DNA of 64,000 bases, taken from the NCBI RefSeq assembly GCF_013184525.1, contig NZ_JAAOIZ010000002.1, positions 124,001-188,000 on the forward strand, written 5' to 3'. This DNA is from Chryseobacterium sp. LAM-KRS1 (lineage in GTDB: Bacteria; Bacteroidota; Bacteroidia; Flavobacteriales; Weeksellaceae). The position numbers and the translations under genes are program-made. The stretch's first letter is position 1. Each line of letters starts with the position of its first letter. Below, piece after piece: positions 51,683 to 60,318 of this stretch. Under the pieces are notes generated by a model. That model was not told the origin of the DNA. It was given only the letters and a program-made list of their open reading frames with translations, and ran no database searches.

Positions 51683-52336
51683 ATGAAATTTTTTATTGAC
51701 ACTGCTAATTTAGAGCAAATTAAGGAAGCTAAAGATCTTGGAATTTTAGATGGTGTAACCACTAACCCTTCATTAATGGCTAAAGAAGGTATCCAGGGAG
51801 CTGAAGCAATCAAGAACCACTACAAAACAATCTGTGAAATTGTAGATGGTGATATTTCTGCAGAAGTACTTTCTACAACATATGAGGAAATGATCAAAGA
51901 AGGAGATGAATTGGCAGCAATCCATCCAAACATTGTGGTAAAAATTCCGATGATTAAAGATGGTATTAAAGCATTAAAATATTTTTCGGACAAAGGAATC
52001 AAGACGAACTGTACATTGATTTTCTCTCCGGGACAGGCTCTTTTAGCAGCAAAAGCAGGAGCAACTTATGTTTCTCCATTCCTGGGAAGACTAGATGATA
52101 TTTCTACGGACGGGCTTAACCTTATCCAGGAGATTCGTTTGATTTTTGACAACTATATGTACGAAACTGAGATTTTGGCAGCATCTATCCGTCATTCTAT
52201 GCACATTATCGATTGTGCTAAAATCGGTGCTGACGTGATCACTTCGCCACTGGCTCCGATCTTAAGCCTGTTAAAGCACCCGCTTACAGACAGTGGATTA
52301 GCTCAGTTTATTGCAGATTCTCAGAAATTGGCTTAA
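51683..52336 (+). CDS. tal: Transaldolase (short, FSA/TalC type)
   Basis: The 217-residue protein is the small-subunit transaldolase fold. It starts [10 protein letters not shown], has V-T-T-N-P-S-L (25-31) and the Schiff-base lysine in N-I-V-V-K-I-P-M (Lys87), then T-L-I-F-S and S-P-F-L-G-R segments. It transfers dihydroxyacetone units between sugar phosphates in the non-oxidative pentose phosphate pathway. Small-type members may be transaldolases or fructose-6-phosphate aldolases; with this motif set the former is more likely. A terminator closes the gene. Confidence 0.93.
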   Translation: MKFFIDTANLEQIKEAKDLGILDGVTTNPSLMAKEGIQGAEAIKNHYKTICEIVDGDISAEVLSTTYEEMIKEGDELAAIHPNIVVKIPMIKDGIKALKYFSDKGIKTNCTLIFSPGQALLAAKAGATYVSPFLGRLDDISTDGLNLIQEIRLIFDNYMYETEILAASIRHSMHIIDCAKIGADVITSPLAPILSLLKHPLTDSGLAQFIADSQKLA

Positions 52337-52357
52337 CAACTTAACCATATTGCATAA

Positions 52358-52388
52358 AAAATCCCGAAATGAATTCGGGATTTTTTAT
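52358..52388. terminator. Bidirectional terminator (transaldolase / GLPGLI)
   Basis: AATCCCGAA and TTCGGGATT form a 9-bp stem around atgaa, flanked by A and T runs. Confidence 0.88.
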
Positions 52389-52389
52389 T

Positions 52390-53277
52390 TTATTTATAAA
52401 GATCAGGCTCTATTTTATTATTGTTATTTTTCATTTCTTCTCTCGCCCTTTTCTCTATATTCCTGTACATTTCATTCATATCAATGTCTTTCCCATCCTT
52501 ATTTTTCATTCTTACGACAGCTCCGGCCGGAAGTGTGCTCATTGTTTGCTTCATGTCCTTTGTGGGATCTGCCTGATAATCTTTCCAGGCTTTTTTAAAC
52601 TGTTTTTTTGTTACTTCGATATCTTTGCCCCCTAAACCGATCATAGTTACTCCCGGCATTTGTATGTCTTCGTCCTGGCTTATGTTTGTCTTTTTATTTC
52701 CAATCAAAGTCATTATATGCGAACCTGTTTTGTCTTCAAGCTTCACAATTAAACCGGGCAATCCATAGAATTTATAAGGTCCGTCCTGAAAAGGGATATC
52801 GGTACTAAACCAGGCAGTCCATTCTCTGCCTCCATAGGTTGTTGTTGCTTTTTGGGTGTTATACTCTCCTATTTTTTGTTTTTCAGAAAGAATCTTCCAT
52901 TCAGGTTTTTGATCTTCTGCTATTTTATAGATTGTGTTCCCTATTTTTTCTGAAAGTACAACCTTATAGTCGGGGTATGTTTTGGTAACGCTTGTAGCAA
53001 TCACACCCGGTTTCATATTTTTTTTGATATTAATACTTTCTCCAAAACCGCCTTTCATTTGCTTTGCGATATCCGCTTTTGTTGTAGAGTCAGAGACAAA
53101 TTTTTCACGGCTGTAATATTTTGAGCCATTTTTATCAATATCCAGGAGCATTACATCACTTTTTATATCCGCTCTGTTGGTGGAATCCGAGATATATTTA
53201 TAATCATAATAAAACCTGTTTGCCTGGGCATGAGTAAGTATACTCAAAAGTAAAAAAAGTAAAATATTATTTTTCAT
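52390..53277 (-). CDS. GLPGLI family protein
   Basis: The 295-residue protein has a signal peptide (L-L-F-L-L-L-S-I-L-T-H-A-Q, ends about 18) and the name-giving motif Y-G-L-P-G-L-I-V-K-L (about 171-180), preceded by E-W-T-A-W-F-S-T-D-I-P-F-Q-D-G-P-Y-K-F. The family is restricted to Bacteroidetes; function unknown. It is 62 bp behind the BlaR1-like gene on the same strand, but a hairpin with a T-run lies between. A link to the BlaI-BlaR1 pair is plausible but not shown. Confidence 0.9.
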   Translation of the reverse strand: MKNNILLFLLLSILTHAQANRFYYDYKYISDSTNRADIKSDVMLLDIDKNGSKYYSREKFVSDSTTKADIAKQMKGGFGESINIKKNMKPGVIATSVTKTYPDYKVVLSEKIGNTIYKIAEDQKPEWKILSEKQKIGEYNTQKATTTYGGREWTAWFSTDIPFQDGPYKFYGLPGLIVKLEDKTGSHIMTLIGNKKTNISQDEDIQMPGVTMIGLGGKDIEVTKKQFKKAWKDYQADPTKDMKQTMSTLPAGAVVRMKNKDGKDIDMNEMYRNIEKRAREEMKNNNNKIEPDLYK

Positions 53278-53292
53278 AGGTTATTGAGACAT

Positions 53293-53325
53293 AAAAAAGC
53301 TTTGCCAATTCTGGATTGACAAAGC
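53293..53325 (-). terminator. Hairpin/terminator between blaR1-like and GLPGLI genes
   Basis: On the minus strand GCTTTGTCAAT and ATTGGCAAAGC (one T-G pair) form an 11-bp stem followed by six T. It would stop or reduce read-through to the GLPGLI gene. Confidence 0.65.
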
Positions 53326-53339
53326 CAATTGGAACTTTA

Positions 53340-55187
53340 TTATTTTGTCTGAATTCTTATCTCTCCTGAAGGATCTCCGTCTTTTGTGCGCTTATTCACA
53401 TTCATACTTTTAATATCCTTTGGATTAATAGCATCAAATTCTTTTCTGGTGACCTCTACTCCGTTAATGTATAATTTCATGTTACCGTAATTATTAGCGG
53501 ATCCGTTTACTCTTGGAACTGTAAAAGTATTCACATCTTTAAAATTAGAGTTCAGCCTCACTGTCACCGGATTATCCGAATCGCTAAAACTGGATGTATA
53601 CACATAAACTCTTCTATTGTTGCCATCCAATGCTCTTCTTTCTGCATCCAGCTTCATTCTTTCTGCATCAAGTTTAGCTCTTTTTTCGTTAAGCCTGGCA
53701 CGCTTTCTATCGAGTTTCGCTCGTTTCGCAGCCGTTTCCATAGCTCCTTTTGCATTCTCAGAAGCCTTGGCAAGTTCTGCTGCATCCCATTTCATATCCT
53801 TAATTTCACTGAACTTTAATGCTTTCATTCGAGGAGCTGTCGGAGGAACCGGAGGCGTTGGCATATCCTGGAAATCGAAATTAATTTCAGGTATTTCAGG
53901 AATCTCAACGTTCATATTCTTGAGCTCTTTCACTTTATTCTTCCATTCATCGGATTTGAAAAAGTCATTAATTCTTTTAATTTCATTTCCATTAATGGTA
54001 TAAGCCATTCTGAAATCATCGGAACTTGTAATTTTTCCCATTTCAGCTGACAGATCATTAAGCTCATCTACATTCTTCTGGAACTCTTTACTTTCCGGCT
54101 TAAGGCTTTTCAGAGCCATACTTTTTTCCTGGATTTTCTTTCCAAGATCTTTTAATTTCTCTGTTTCTTTTTTTCTTAACAGCTTTTGTTGTGAATCATC
54201 AATTTTACCAATCTTGGCAGGAATGGTGTCTTTTGTGATGGAAGTTACATTCTGAATTTTGGCTTCAGGCTGTTCTTCCATTCTGGATACTGCCTCCCGG
54301 ATCGCTATGTTGGTTTCTTTGATTTCTTTATTCTTCGCATTTACCATATAGGCAAAAGCCACTGTAAATAAAACCGGTAATGCAAAAATCCTTCGCGCAT
54401 ACCCGAATTTGGTTTTGGGTTTTTGTAACATTTTTAGACGTTTTTTTAGATTTGAACTTAAAAACGGACTGGTTGCAGGTAACTGTGTTCCGGAAAAGTG
54501 ACTTGCTAAAAGCATCTGCGCAAATGCTTTTGTGTCCGATTGTTTGACGGCTTTTTTATCAGCCAGGTATTCATGGATAAGACCGAGTTCTTTTTTCATC
54601 ATATAAAAGAACGGATTGAACCAGAAGACTGAGGTAATCACTTCGATAAAAATTTTATCAAAGGAATGCTTCTGTTCAATATGTACCATCTCATGCTTTA
54701 AGATCTGTTTCCCAATATCAGAATTCAACTGTATTGAATTCTTCCAGAATAGATTTTTAAAGTATGAAAACGGTGCTTCAGTAAGGTTTGTATGGTAAAA
54801 ATTTATACCATCAAAACTCTCTTTTTGAAATTTCTTTTTAAGCTGTTGGATCCTGATGATCCCATAGATAAGCCTTCCTAAAAAATAGAAAGAAACCAGT
54901 CCCAAAGCTGAAAAAATAATTCTAAAATAAATGTGGTCATTGCTTATGTTTTTATGTGAATTAAAATTCTGTAATTTATTGAGCAACAAATACACCTCAT
55001 TATTCACTTCTATAGTAAAATCATCAACCCTCATAAGAGGTAATAACAATGAAAGTAATATAGCCGATAACAGATAGAATCTGTTATAATGATGAAATGT
55101 CTTGTCCTTTAAAGACAACTGATAATACAAAAATGTTACACCAGAACATACAATTACTTTCCCAAAGTATAGAAGTAGAGTTTCCAT
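53340..55187 (-). CDS. BlaR1-like M56 family metallopeptidase
   Basis: The start is set at 55187, 1 bp after the BlaI stop (TGATATG), giving 615 residues; the longer reading begins inside blaI. The N-terminus has about four membrane helices (1-22, 37-52, 88-112 and near 275-295) and the zinc site K-H-E-M-V-H-I-E-Q (H165, E166, H169) with H-E-Y-L-A-D downstream. The exterior domain has a charged K/R/E repeat (about 480-520) and a final part like a TonB plug repeat (V-E-V-T-R-K-E-F-D-A-I-N-P-K-D-I-K-S-M-N-V). It should sense an outside signal and cleave or inactivate the BlaI repressor. No penicillin-binding sensor domain is seen, so the signal is unknown. Confidence 0.9.
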   Translation of the reverse strand: METLLLYFGKVIVCSGVTFLYYQLSLKDKTFHHYNRFYLLSAILLSLLLPLMRVDDFTIEVNNEVYLLLNKLQNFNSHKNISNDHIYFRIIFSALGLVSFYFLGRLIYGIIRIQQLKKKFQKESFDGINFYHTNLTEAPFSYFKNLFWKNSIQLNSDIGKQILKHEMVHIEQKHSFDKIFIEVITSVFWFNPFFYMMKKELGLIHEYLADKKAVKQSDTKAFAQMLLASHFSGTQLPATSPFLSSNLKKRLKMLQKPKTKFGYARRIFALPVLFTVAFAYMVNAKNKEIKETNIAIREAVSRMEEQPEAKIQNVTSITKDTIPAKIGKIDDSQQKLLRKKETEKLKDLGKKIQEKSMALKSLKPESKEFQKNVDELNDLSAEMGKITSSDDFRMAYTINGNEIKRINDFFKSDEWKNKVKELKNMNVEIPEIPEINFDFQDMPTPPVPPTAPRMKALKFSEIKDMKWDAAELAKASENAKGAMETAAKRAKLDRKRARLNEKRAKLDAERMKLDAERRALDGNNRRVYVYTSSFSDSDNPVTVRLNSNFKDVNTFTVPRVNGSANNYGNMKLYINGVEVTRKEFDAINPKDIKSMNVNKRTKDGDPSGEIRIQTK

Positions 55188-55188
55188 A

Positions 55189-55554
55189 TCAGTTTTTCTT
55201 TTTGAGTTCGTTGAGCAGCATTTCAAGATCTTCTACCGTCATTTCATTTTTTTCTACCAAAAAAGAGACTGCACTTTTATAAGATCCTTTGAAATAATTT
55301 TTCACAAGACTTTTCATCGTCTTCCCCGAATACTGTTCCTTTGTGATCAGTGCAAAATATTCATGCTGTCTGCCATAAACATTATAATCAACAAATTCCT
55401 TATCCTTTAATACTTTTAGAATAGTTGAAACAGTATTTGTGTGAGGTTTGGGTTCAGGAAACAAATCAAGAATATCCTTGAGGAATCCTTTTTCTATTTT
55501 CCATAAATACTGCATTACCTGTTCTTCTGCTTTTGTTAAAGTCTGAATTATCAT
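55189..55554 (-). CDS. BlaI/MecI/CopY family transcriptional regulator
   Basis: The 121-residue protein is a winged-helix repressor: L-T-K-A-E-E-Q-V-M-Q-Y-L-W-K-I-E-K-G-F (5-23), and P-K-P-H-T-N-T-V-S-T-I-L-K-V-L-K-D-K-E-F (about 35-54) as the recognition helix, with a dimerisation C-terminus. The pair with the M56 protease forms a two-gene system like BlaI/BlaR1. A TACA-aa-TGTA box lies on its -7 element, consistent with self-repression. Confidence 0.93.
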   Translation of the reverse strand: MIIQTLTKAEEQVMQYLWKIEKGFLKDILDLFPEPKPHTNTVSTILKVLKDKEFVDYNVYGRQHEYFALITKEQYSGKTMKSLVKNYFKGSYKSAVSFLVEKNEMTVEDLEMLLNELKKKN

Positions 55555-55618
55555 ATCCTGTTCATTTATTTTGAATGATATATCATCGCTAAATTCTATA
55601 TCACTATTAAATTAGTTA

Positions 55619-55651
55619 TACAAATGTAGAAATAAATTACATTCAAACAAC
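55619..55651 (-). promoter_or_regulatory. blaI promoter with overlapping TACA-N2-TGTA box
   Basis: On the minus strand GTTG (55648-55651), 19 bp, TACATTTG (55621-55628). The palindrome TACAAATGTA (55619-55628) matches the known BlaI/MecI TACA-N2-TGTA core and overlaps the -7 element. The 331-bp gap 55555-55885 otherwise holds only A/T-rich sequence, with a weak TATATTTA (55855-55862) near the plus-strand gene. Confidence 0.6.
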
Positions 55652-55885
55652 TATTTTTTTAGTGATAAACAGAATAAGCACATAACTAATTGATATTCAA
55701 TATAATATTTTTTATTAAAATATGTTAAATTTATAAGTAGTAATCAAATTCCACTGAATTATCAATAGAAAATTCTTTAATTACAATATAAATTCTTAAA
55801 ACTTGTTAATTTTTATTAAATAAAATTAAAATGAATATGTTTAAACTGGGAAAATATATTTATTTTAGTGCTTTAAAAATTTCTC

Positions 55886-56467
55886 ATGAAAAGATATAAT
55901 TTACTGATTGTACTATTACTACTTATTTTTAACATTACTAATGCTCAAAAGAAAGGTTCGCCTGCTGCAGATTTCAGCGCTTTAAAGGAAGCAAAAACTA
56001 AAATTGAAAATACAGTTCCTGCGGTTATCGGACATTTACAAGCGATCGCTACCAAAGAAGGAGACAATAATATTCTTACCAACGGAAAAGCAGCACTGGG
56101 AAAAGAATATGGTATTTTAGAATCTGAATGGTACTTATACAGAGGAAATATGAACAACTGCATTTTAAATAATTCTTCAAAGAAAGCTAAAAAGTGCATG
56201 GAATACCACACCCAATACCTGAGAAATACGCTTATCAATTATAAAAACTATATTACTTACCTCACAAAAAAGAATGGATATCTTGGAGTGGAAGGTGATA
56301 CTAAAATTGATTTTAATCCTAGTGAAATCACTACAAAATTAAATGACGCTTATTTTAACGGTGGTGATGCCTCCAACAGAATGAAAGGAAATCAAAAGAA
56401 AGAATTTCTGGGTCAGACAATGGCAGATGATCTTAAATTAAAACCTTATGCTGAACTAGCACAATAA
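55886..56467 (+). CDS. Secreted hypothetical protein
   Basis: The 193-residue protein has a signal peptide (L-I-V-L-L-L-L-I-F-N-I-T-N-A-Q, ends about 20). The mature part is rich in lysine and asparagine, with cysteines near 91 and 103 (N-C-I-L-N-N, K-K-C-M-E-Y-H) that could form a disulphide. No family is recognised. A plain terminator follows; its neighbours do not help. Confidence 0.55.
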   Translation: MKRYNLLIVLLLLIFNITNAQKKGSPAADFSALKEAKTKIENTVPAVIGHLQAIATKEGDNNILTNGKAALGKEYGILESEWYLYRGNMNNCILNNSSKKAKKCMEYHTQYLRNTLINYKNYITYLTKKNGYLGVEGDTKIDFNPSEITTKLNDAYFNGGDASNRMKGNQKKEFLGQTMADDLKLKPYAELAQ

Positions 56468-56470
56468 TAT

Positions 56471-56496
56471 AATCCCGCTTTATGCGGGATTTTTTA
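56471..56496 (+). terminator. Terminator of the secreted hypothetical gene
   Basis: AATCCCGC and GCGGGATT around tttat, followed by T6. Confidence 0.85.
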
Positions 56497-56500
56497 ACAT

Positions 56501-56531
56501 AAAAAAAGAGAATCACAAAGTGATTCTCTTT
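56501..56531 (-). terminator. Terminator of the tRNA-Met array
   Basis: AAAGAGAATCAC and GTGATTCTCTTT form a 12-bp stem around aaa, with A-run left and T-run right; it is just downstream of the last tRNA on the minus strand. Confidence 0.8.
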
Positions 56532-56539
56532 TGCTTTAG

Positions 56540-56612
<73 letters not shown>

Positions 56613-56650
56613 GTATATTTTTAGAGTGTTTACCGAAAACACTTGCTTAG

Positions 56651-56723
<73 letters not shown>

Positions 56724-56761
56724 GTGTATCTTTAGAGTGCTTACCGAAAGCACTTGCTTAG

Positions 56762-56834
<73 letters not shown>

Positions 56835-56872
56835 GTGTATTTTTAGAGTGTTTACCGAAAACACTTGCTTAG

Positions 56873-56945
<73 letters not shown>

Positions 56946-56956
56946 ATATTGGATTG

Positions 56957-56987
56957 CAAATGTACGACTTTTTTTTAAAATTCCTAA
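56957..56987 (-). promoter_or_regulatory. Promoter of the tRNA-Met array
   Basis: TTAG (56984-56987), 19 bp, TACATTTG (56957-56964) on the minus strand. No other promoter is seen in the spacers, so a single primary transcript is likely. Confidence 0.6.
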
Positions 56988-57034
56988 TTTTTCTTTTAAA
57001 TAAGGGAGTTTTATAAAAACTATACATTTATTTG

Positions 57035-57042
57035 TATCTTTG
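57035..57042 (+). promoter_or_regulatory. Promoter -7 element of the Sua5/YciO gene
   Basis: TATCTTTG fits TAnnTTTG; only 4 bp separate it from the ATG at 57047, so the mRNA could be leaderless. It also rules out the upstream ATG at 57032. Confidence 0.5.
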
Positions 57043-57046
57043 TTTT

Positions 57047-57658
57047 ATGGCAAAAATATTAAAAATTTACCCTGACAATCCTCAGGAAAATCTTATTAAT
57101 GAGGTGGTTAAAACCTTGAATAATGGTGGATTAATTATTTATCCTTCTGACACTATTTATGCATTGGGTTGTAATATTTTTGACATCAAAGCCATGGAAA
57201 AACTGGCTCAGATCAAAAAAATGAAGCTGGAAAAAGCTCAGTTTTCAATTATTTGTAACGACCTCAGTCACCTTTCGGATTTTACAAGACCCATTGATAC
57301 TTCCGTATTTCGATTTTTAAAAAGCCACCTTCCCGGACCTTTTACATTTATTCTGGATGCCAACAAAAGTGTTCCTCTGGCTTATAAAGGACATAAAACA
57401 ATAGGTATCCGTGTTCCAGACCACTCCATTCCTCAGCTGATTGTTGAAAAATTGGGACATCCGATTGCTTCTACCTCTATCAGGGATGAAGATGAAGTGA
57501 TCGAATACTCTACCGATCCGGAACTCATCGCTGAAAAATATGATCATCTGGTCGATATTGTTATAGATTCAGGATACGGAGACAATGTAGCTTCTACTAT
57601 TGTAGATCTTACTTCCGGAGAACCTGAAGTAATCAGACAGGGAAAAGGAATTATATAA
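57047..57658 (+). CDS. Sua5/YciO/YrdC family protein
   Basis: The start is taken at 57047 (M-A-K-I-L-K-I-Y-P), because the -7 element lies between it and the upstream ATG; 203 residues. The double-stranded RNA-binding-like YrdC fold is clear: P-S-D-T-I-Y-A-L-G-C (about 34-43), K-K-M-K-L-E-K-A-Q-F-S-I-I-C (about 58-71), P-G-P-F-T-F-I-L-D-A and G-I-R-V-P-D (about 119-124). Members make threonylcarbamoyl-AMP for the t6A base of tRNA; some YciO types are of unknown role, so the exact activity is uncertain. It is divergent from the tRNA array. Confidence 0.9.
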   Translation: MAKILKIYPDNPQENLINEVVKTLNNGGLIIYPSDTIYALGCNIFDIKAMEKLAQIKKMKLEKAQFSIICNDLSHLSDFTRPIDTSVFRFLKSHLPGPFTFILDANKSVPLAYKGHKTIGIRVPDHSIPQLIVEKLGHPIASTSIRDEDEVIEYSTDPELIAEKYDHLVDIVIDSGYGDNVASTIVDLTSGEPEVIRQGKGII

Positions 57659-57690
57659 CTTTTCTAAATAGAAAATAGAAATTAGAAATT

Positions 57691-57707
57691 AGAGGTTAGA
57701 GGTTAGG
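57691..57707. repeat. Heptad repeat (2 x AGGTTAG)
   Basis: Two exact AGGTTAG units (57693-57706) with decayed TAGAAAT units upstream (57675-57692); reverse-complement of the repeat at 51549. Confidence 0.7.
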
Positions 57708-57821
57708 AAGAAACTAAAAATGGGATATATTTCCGGATTTCCCCAATAACGATTATTATCCAACATTAAATATATATTGTTTATTATATACCTCTCATTG
57801 AGGTTCTTATTATATTATTTT

Positions 57822-58580
57822 ATGAAAATCATTACATCACCGGCTAAATTAATGAACGTAGAAAACTCAACTGACCTGTTGAGATCCACTACCCCGAAAT
57901 TCATTGAAGAGGCAGAATTTATACAATCATTTTTAAAACATAAATCACCTAAGTATCTTTCCGAACTCATGGAGATCTCTCCTAAGCTGGCAGATGAAAA
58001 CTGGGAAAGAAATCAAAACTGGAAAGCAAATCCAAAGCCTAAAGAATCTGCACCGGCTATGTTTGCGTTCACCGGAGAAGTATACAGAGGGCTGGATGCC
58101 AAAACCCTGGATAAAAGTGCCGTGGATTATCTGCAGAAAAATTACAGAATGCTTTCAGGTCTTTATGGCTTGTTAAAACCTTCTGATAAAGTCATGTTGT
58201 ACCGACTTGAAATGGGCCGTCATTTTGAATTTGATCAATATAAAAATCTATATGAGTTCTGGAGAGAGAAAATTACAGATCAGCTGAACTCAGAAATGAA
58301 GAAAAATGAGATTCTGCTTCAACTGGCAAGTAATGAATATGGAAAAGTAATTGACCGGAAAAAACTGAACCATAAAGTAATTGATTTCGATTTTTATGAA
58401 TTAAAGGACGGAAAATTAAAAACGATTGTTGTGTATACCAAACACGCCAGAGGTCTTGTTGTAAGATTCTGTGCTGAAACCAATGCCCAAACGCTGGACG
58501 ATGTTAAAGCCTTTAATTATGAAGGTTATATGATCGACGAAGAAAAATCTACAGATACCAAATTGGTTTTTACAAGATAA
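57822..58580 (+). CDS. yaaA: YaaA family peroxide-stress protein
   Basis: The start is set at 57822 (M-K-I-I-T-S-P-A-K-L-M), the conserved family start; the 15 earlier codons from 57777 lack conservation and are hydrophobic by chance. The 252-residue protein has the DUF328 marks: P-A-M-F-A-F-T-G-E-V-Y-R-G-L (about 82-95), L-S-G-L-Y-G-L-L-K-P (about 115-124), M-G-R-H, L-A-S-N-E-Y and T-K-H-A-R-G. In E. coli YaaA lowers free iron in peroxide stress. The prmC ATG follows the TAA directly, so the two are coupled. Confidence 0.93.
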   Translation: MKIITSPAKLMNVENSTDLLRSTTPKFIEEAEFIQSFLKHKSPKYLSELMEISPKLADENWERNQNWKANPKPKESAPAMFAFTGEVYRGLDAKTLDKSAVDYLQKNYRMLSGLYGLLKPSDKVMLYRLEMGRHFEFDQYKNLYEFWREKITDQLNSEMKKNEILLQLASNEYGKVIDRKKLNHKVIDFDFYELKDGKLKTIVVYTKHARGLVVRFCAETNAQTLDDVKAFNYEGYMIDEEKSTDTKLVFTR

Positions 58581-59429
58581 ATGACAATTTCAGAATTTAA
58601 AATCCATTTCAAAAAAGAGCTGAGTGATCTGTATACAGCATCTGAAAGTGCTTTCCTGTTTTCTGTTTTTGTTGAAAAATTAATCGGATTGGATCAATTC
58701 CAGCAAAGACGGTTTTCTCATCAGGAGTTGCTATCTGATGATGAAAAAGAGCTTCAGAAAATAACCGCAGAGCTAAAAACCGGTAAACCTTACCAACATA
58801 TCCTAGGTGAAACGGAATTTTATGGGATGACATTTTTTGTGAACGAAAATGTTTTAATACCACGCCCCGAAACAGAAGAACTGCTTGAGATAGCCATTGA
58901 TACAATCCAAAGTTCGTTTTCTGAACAGAAAGATCTTAAGATTCTTGATATTGGTACAGGAAGCGGAGTTATTCCTTTGGTTCTTAAAAAACATTTTCCG
59001 GATGCCGATGTTTCATCTATAGACTTTTCAGAAGCAGCTTTAGAAACAGCAAGAAGAAATGCTGTTTTTCATAGGCTGGATGTTCGTTTTATGTATGGTA
59101 ACTATCTGAATTTTAAGCTTACTGAAAACTATGATGTCATTATTTCCAATCCTCCTTACATCGGGATTGAAGAAGAAGTTGAAATTGAAGACTCTGTGAA
59201 AGGATTTGAACCACAAATGGCACTCTTCTCTCCTACTTCTGATGCTTTGATCTTCTACAGGAAAATCGCTGAAGATTCGAAAAAAAACCTGAACGGAAAC
59301 GGATTGTTATTTTTAGAAATTAATCAAAAATTAGGATCCGAAACCCTGGAGCTTTATTCTTTCTTTTCGGAGGCTCATCTTGTAAAAGATTTGTCTGGAA
59401 ATGACAGGTTTATAACGGGAAAAAGATAG
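58581..59429 (+). CDS. prmC: Release factor glutamine methyltransferase
   Basis: The 282-residue protein methylates the glutamine of the GGQ motif in peptide release factors. It has an N-terminal helical domain (1-90), the P-R-P-E-T-E-E motif (94-100), SAM-binding D-I-G-T-G-S-G (123-129), and the catalytic N-P-P-Y (190-193). It starts directly at the yaaA stop. No hairpin follows. Length is normal. Confidence 0.96.
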   Translation: MTISEFKIHFKKELSDLYTASESAFLFSVFVEKLIGLDQFQQRRFSHQELLSDDEKELQKITAELKTGKPYQHILGETEFYGMTFFVNENVLIPRPETEELLEIAIDTIQSSFSEQKDLKILDIGTGSGVIPLVLKKHFPDADVSSIDFSEAALETARRNAVFHRLDVRFMYGNYLNFKLTENYDVIISNPPYIGIEEEVEIEDSVKGFEPQMALFSPTSDALIFYRKIAEDSKKNLNGNGLLFLEINQKLGSETLELYSFFSEAHLVKDLSGNDRFITGKR

Positions 59430-59485
59430 GATTCCGGTATTTTCGATTTTAAGTTCTGTATCTTTAGCTCAAATTTCAAATAACC

Positions 59486-59872
59486 ATGCCACATTTTATC
59501 ATAGATTGCTCAGAAAATATTTTAGATCAGAAATCTCCCGGTGAAATAATGAATGCAGTTTACGAGACTGCAGAAAACTCCGGACTTTTTGCAAAAGGAG
59601 ACATCAAAGTGAGATTAACGCCTTTTAAATATTATAAGATGGATGATGGAAAGGAAAGCTTTATCCATATTTTCGGAAATATTATGGCAGGAAGAACAAT
59701 AGAACAAAAGGCCAGCTTATCCAGACAAATAATAGAACGGCTGAATCTGATGTTTCCGGATATACCTATTCTGTCTATTAATATACAGGAGTTTGAAGCA
59801 GCAACTTATTGCAATAAATCTTTAATCAACCCTGAAAATACGAATAAGGACAGACACTTTCCTGGTCACTGA
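59486..59872 (+). CDS. 5-carboxymethyl-2-hydroxymuconate isomerase-like (CHMI)
   Basis: The 128-residue protein is of the CHMI family: M-P-H-F-I-I-D-C-S-E-N-I (1-12), with the Pro2 that acts as N-terminal base, then the central G-D-I-K-V-R-L-T-P and F-I-H-I-F-G-N-I-M-A-G-R-T segments, and E-F-E-A-A-T-Y-C-N-K. In E. coli HpaF it acts in homoprotocatechuate breakdown. No other genes of that pathway are nearby, so the native substrate is uncertain. Confidence 0.88.
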   Translation: MPHFIIDCSENILDQKSPGEIMNAVYETAENSGLFAKGDIKVRLTPFKYYKMDDGKESFIHIFGNIMAGRTIEQKASLSRQIIERLNLMFPDIPILSINIQEFEAATYCNKSLINPENTNKDRHFPGH

Positions 59873-59958
59873 TATTTTTTAAACGAAACAATATTTAGCA
59901 TAATACTTGTTTTCCTTTACATCAATAAGCAAATTTTTACGTCAAAAATTAAATAATC

Positions 59959-60318
59959 ATGGAATTTAAAACTCACCAGGTCAATGGTATCAAAGTAGCG
60001 GAAGTGATTTCCGATAACGCGATTATACAATCGGCTCAGGACGGTATCGATCTATTAGGTAACGCCTACTATCAGGGGTTTGATAAGGTGATTATCTATG
60101 AGAAAAATATAACCCCGGAATTCTTTGACCTCAAGACTAAAATTGCCGGCGATATTCTCCAGAAGTTCTCCAATTACAGAATGGGATTAGCCATTATAGG
60201 AGATTTTAGTCAATATGAAAGTAAAAGTATGAAAGATTTTATTTTTGAAAGCAATAAAACCAGGCATATTAATTTTGTTGAAACGTTGAAAGAGGCTTTG
60301 GAGAAGTTTTCAAAGTAG
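59959..60318 (+). CDS. DUF4180 domain protein
   Basis: The 119-residue protein matches DUF4180: I-K-V-A-E-V (10-15), Q-D-G-I-D-L-L-G-N-A-Y-Y-Q-G-F-D-K-V-I (about 27-45) and L-K-T-K-I-A-G-D-I-L-Q-K-F-S-N-Y-R, ending in S-N-K-T-R-H-I-N-F. The family is common, function unknown. Its 3-prime end overlaps the convergent epimerase by 50 bp. Confidence 0.85.
   Translation: MEFKTHQVNGIKVAEVISDNAIIQSAQDGIDLLGNAYYQGFDKVIIYEKNITPEFFDLKTKIAGDILQKFSNYRMGLAIIGDFSQYESKSMKDFIFESNKTRHINFVETLKEALEKFSK

Noticed and set aside
55188..55226. Longer start of the BlaR1-like protein inside blaI
   Set aside because: The ATG at 55187 directly follows the blaI stop and fits the family start; the extension is charged and unconserved.
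57777..57821. 15 extra codons before YaaA
   Set aside because: The conserved family start is M-K-I-I-T-S-P-A-K at 57822.
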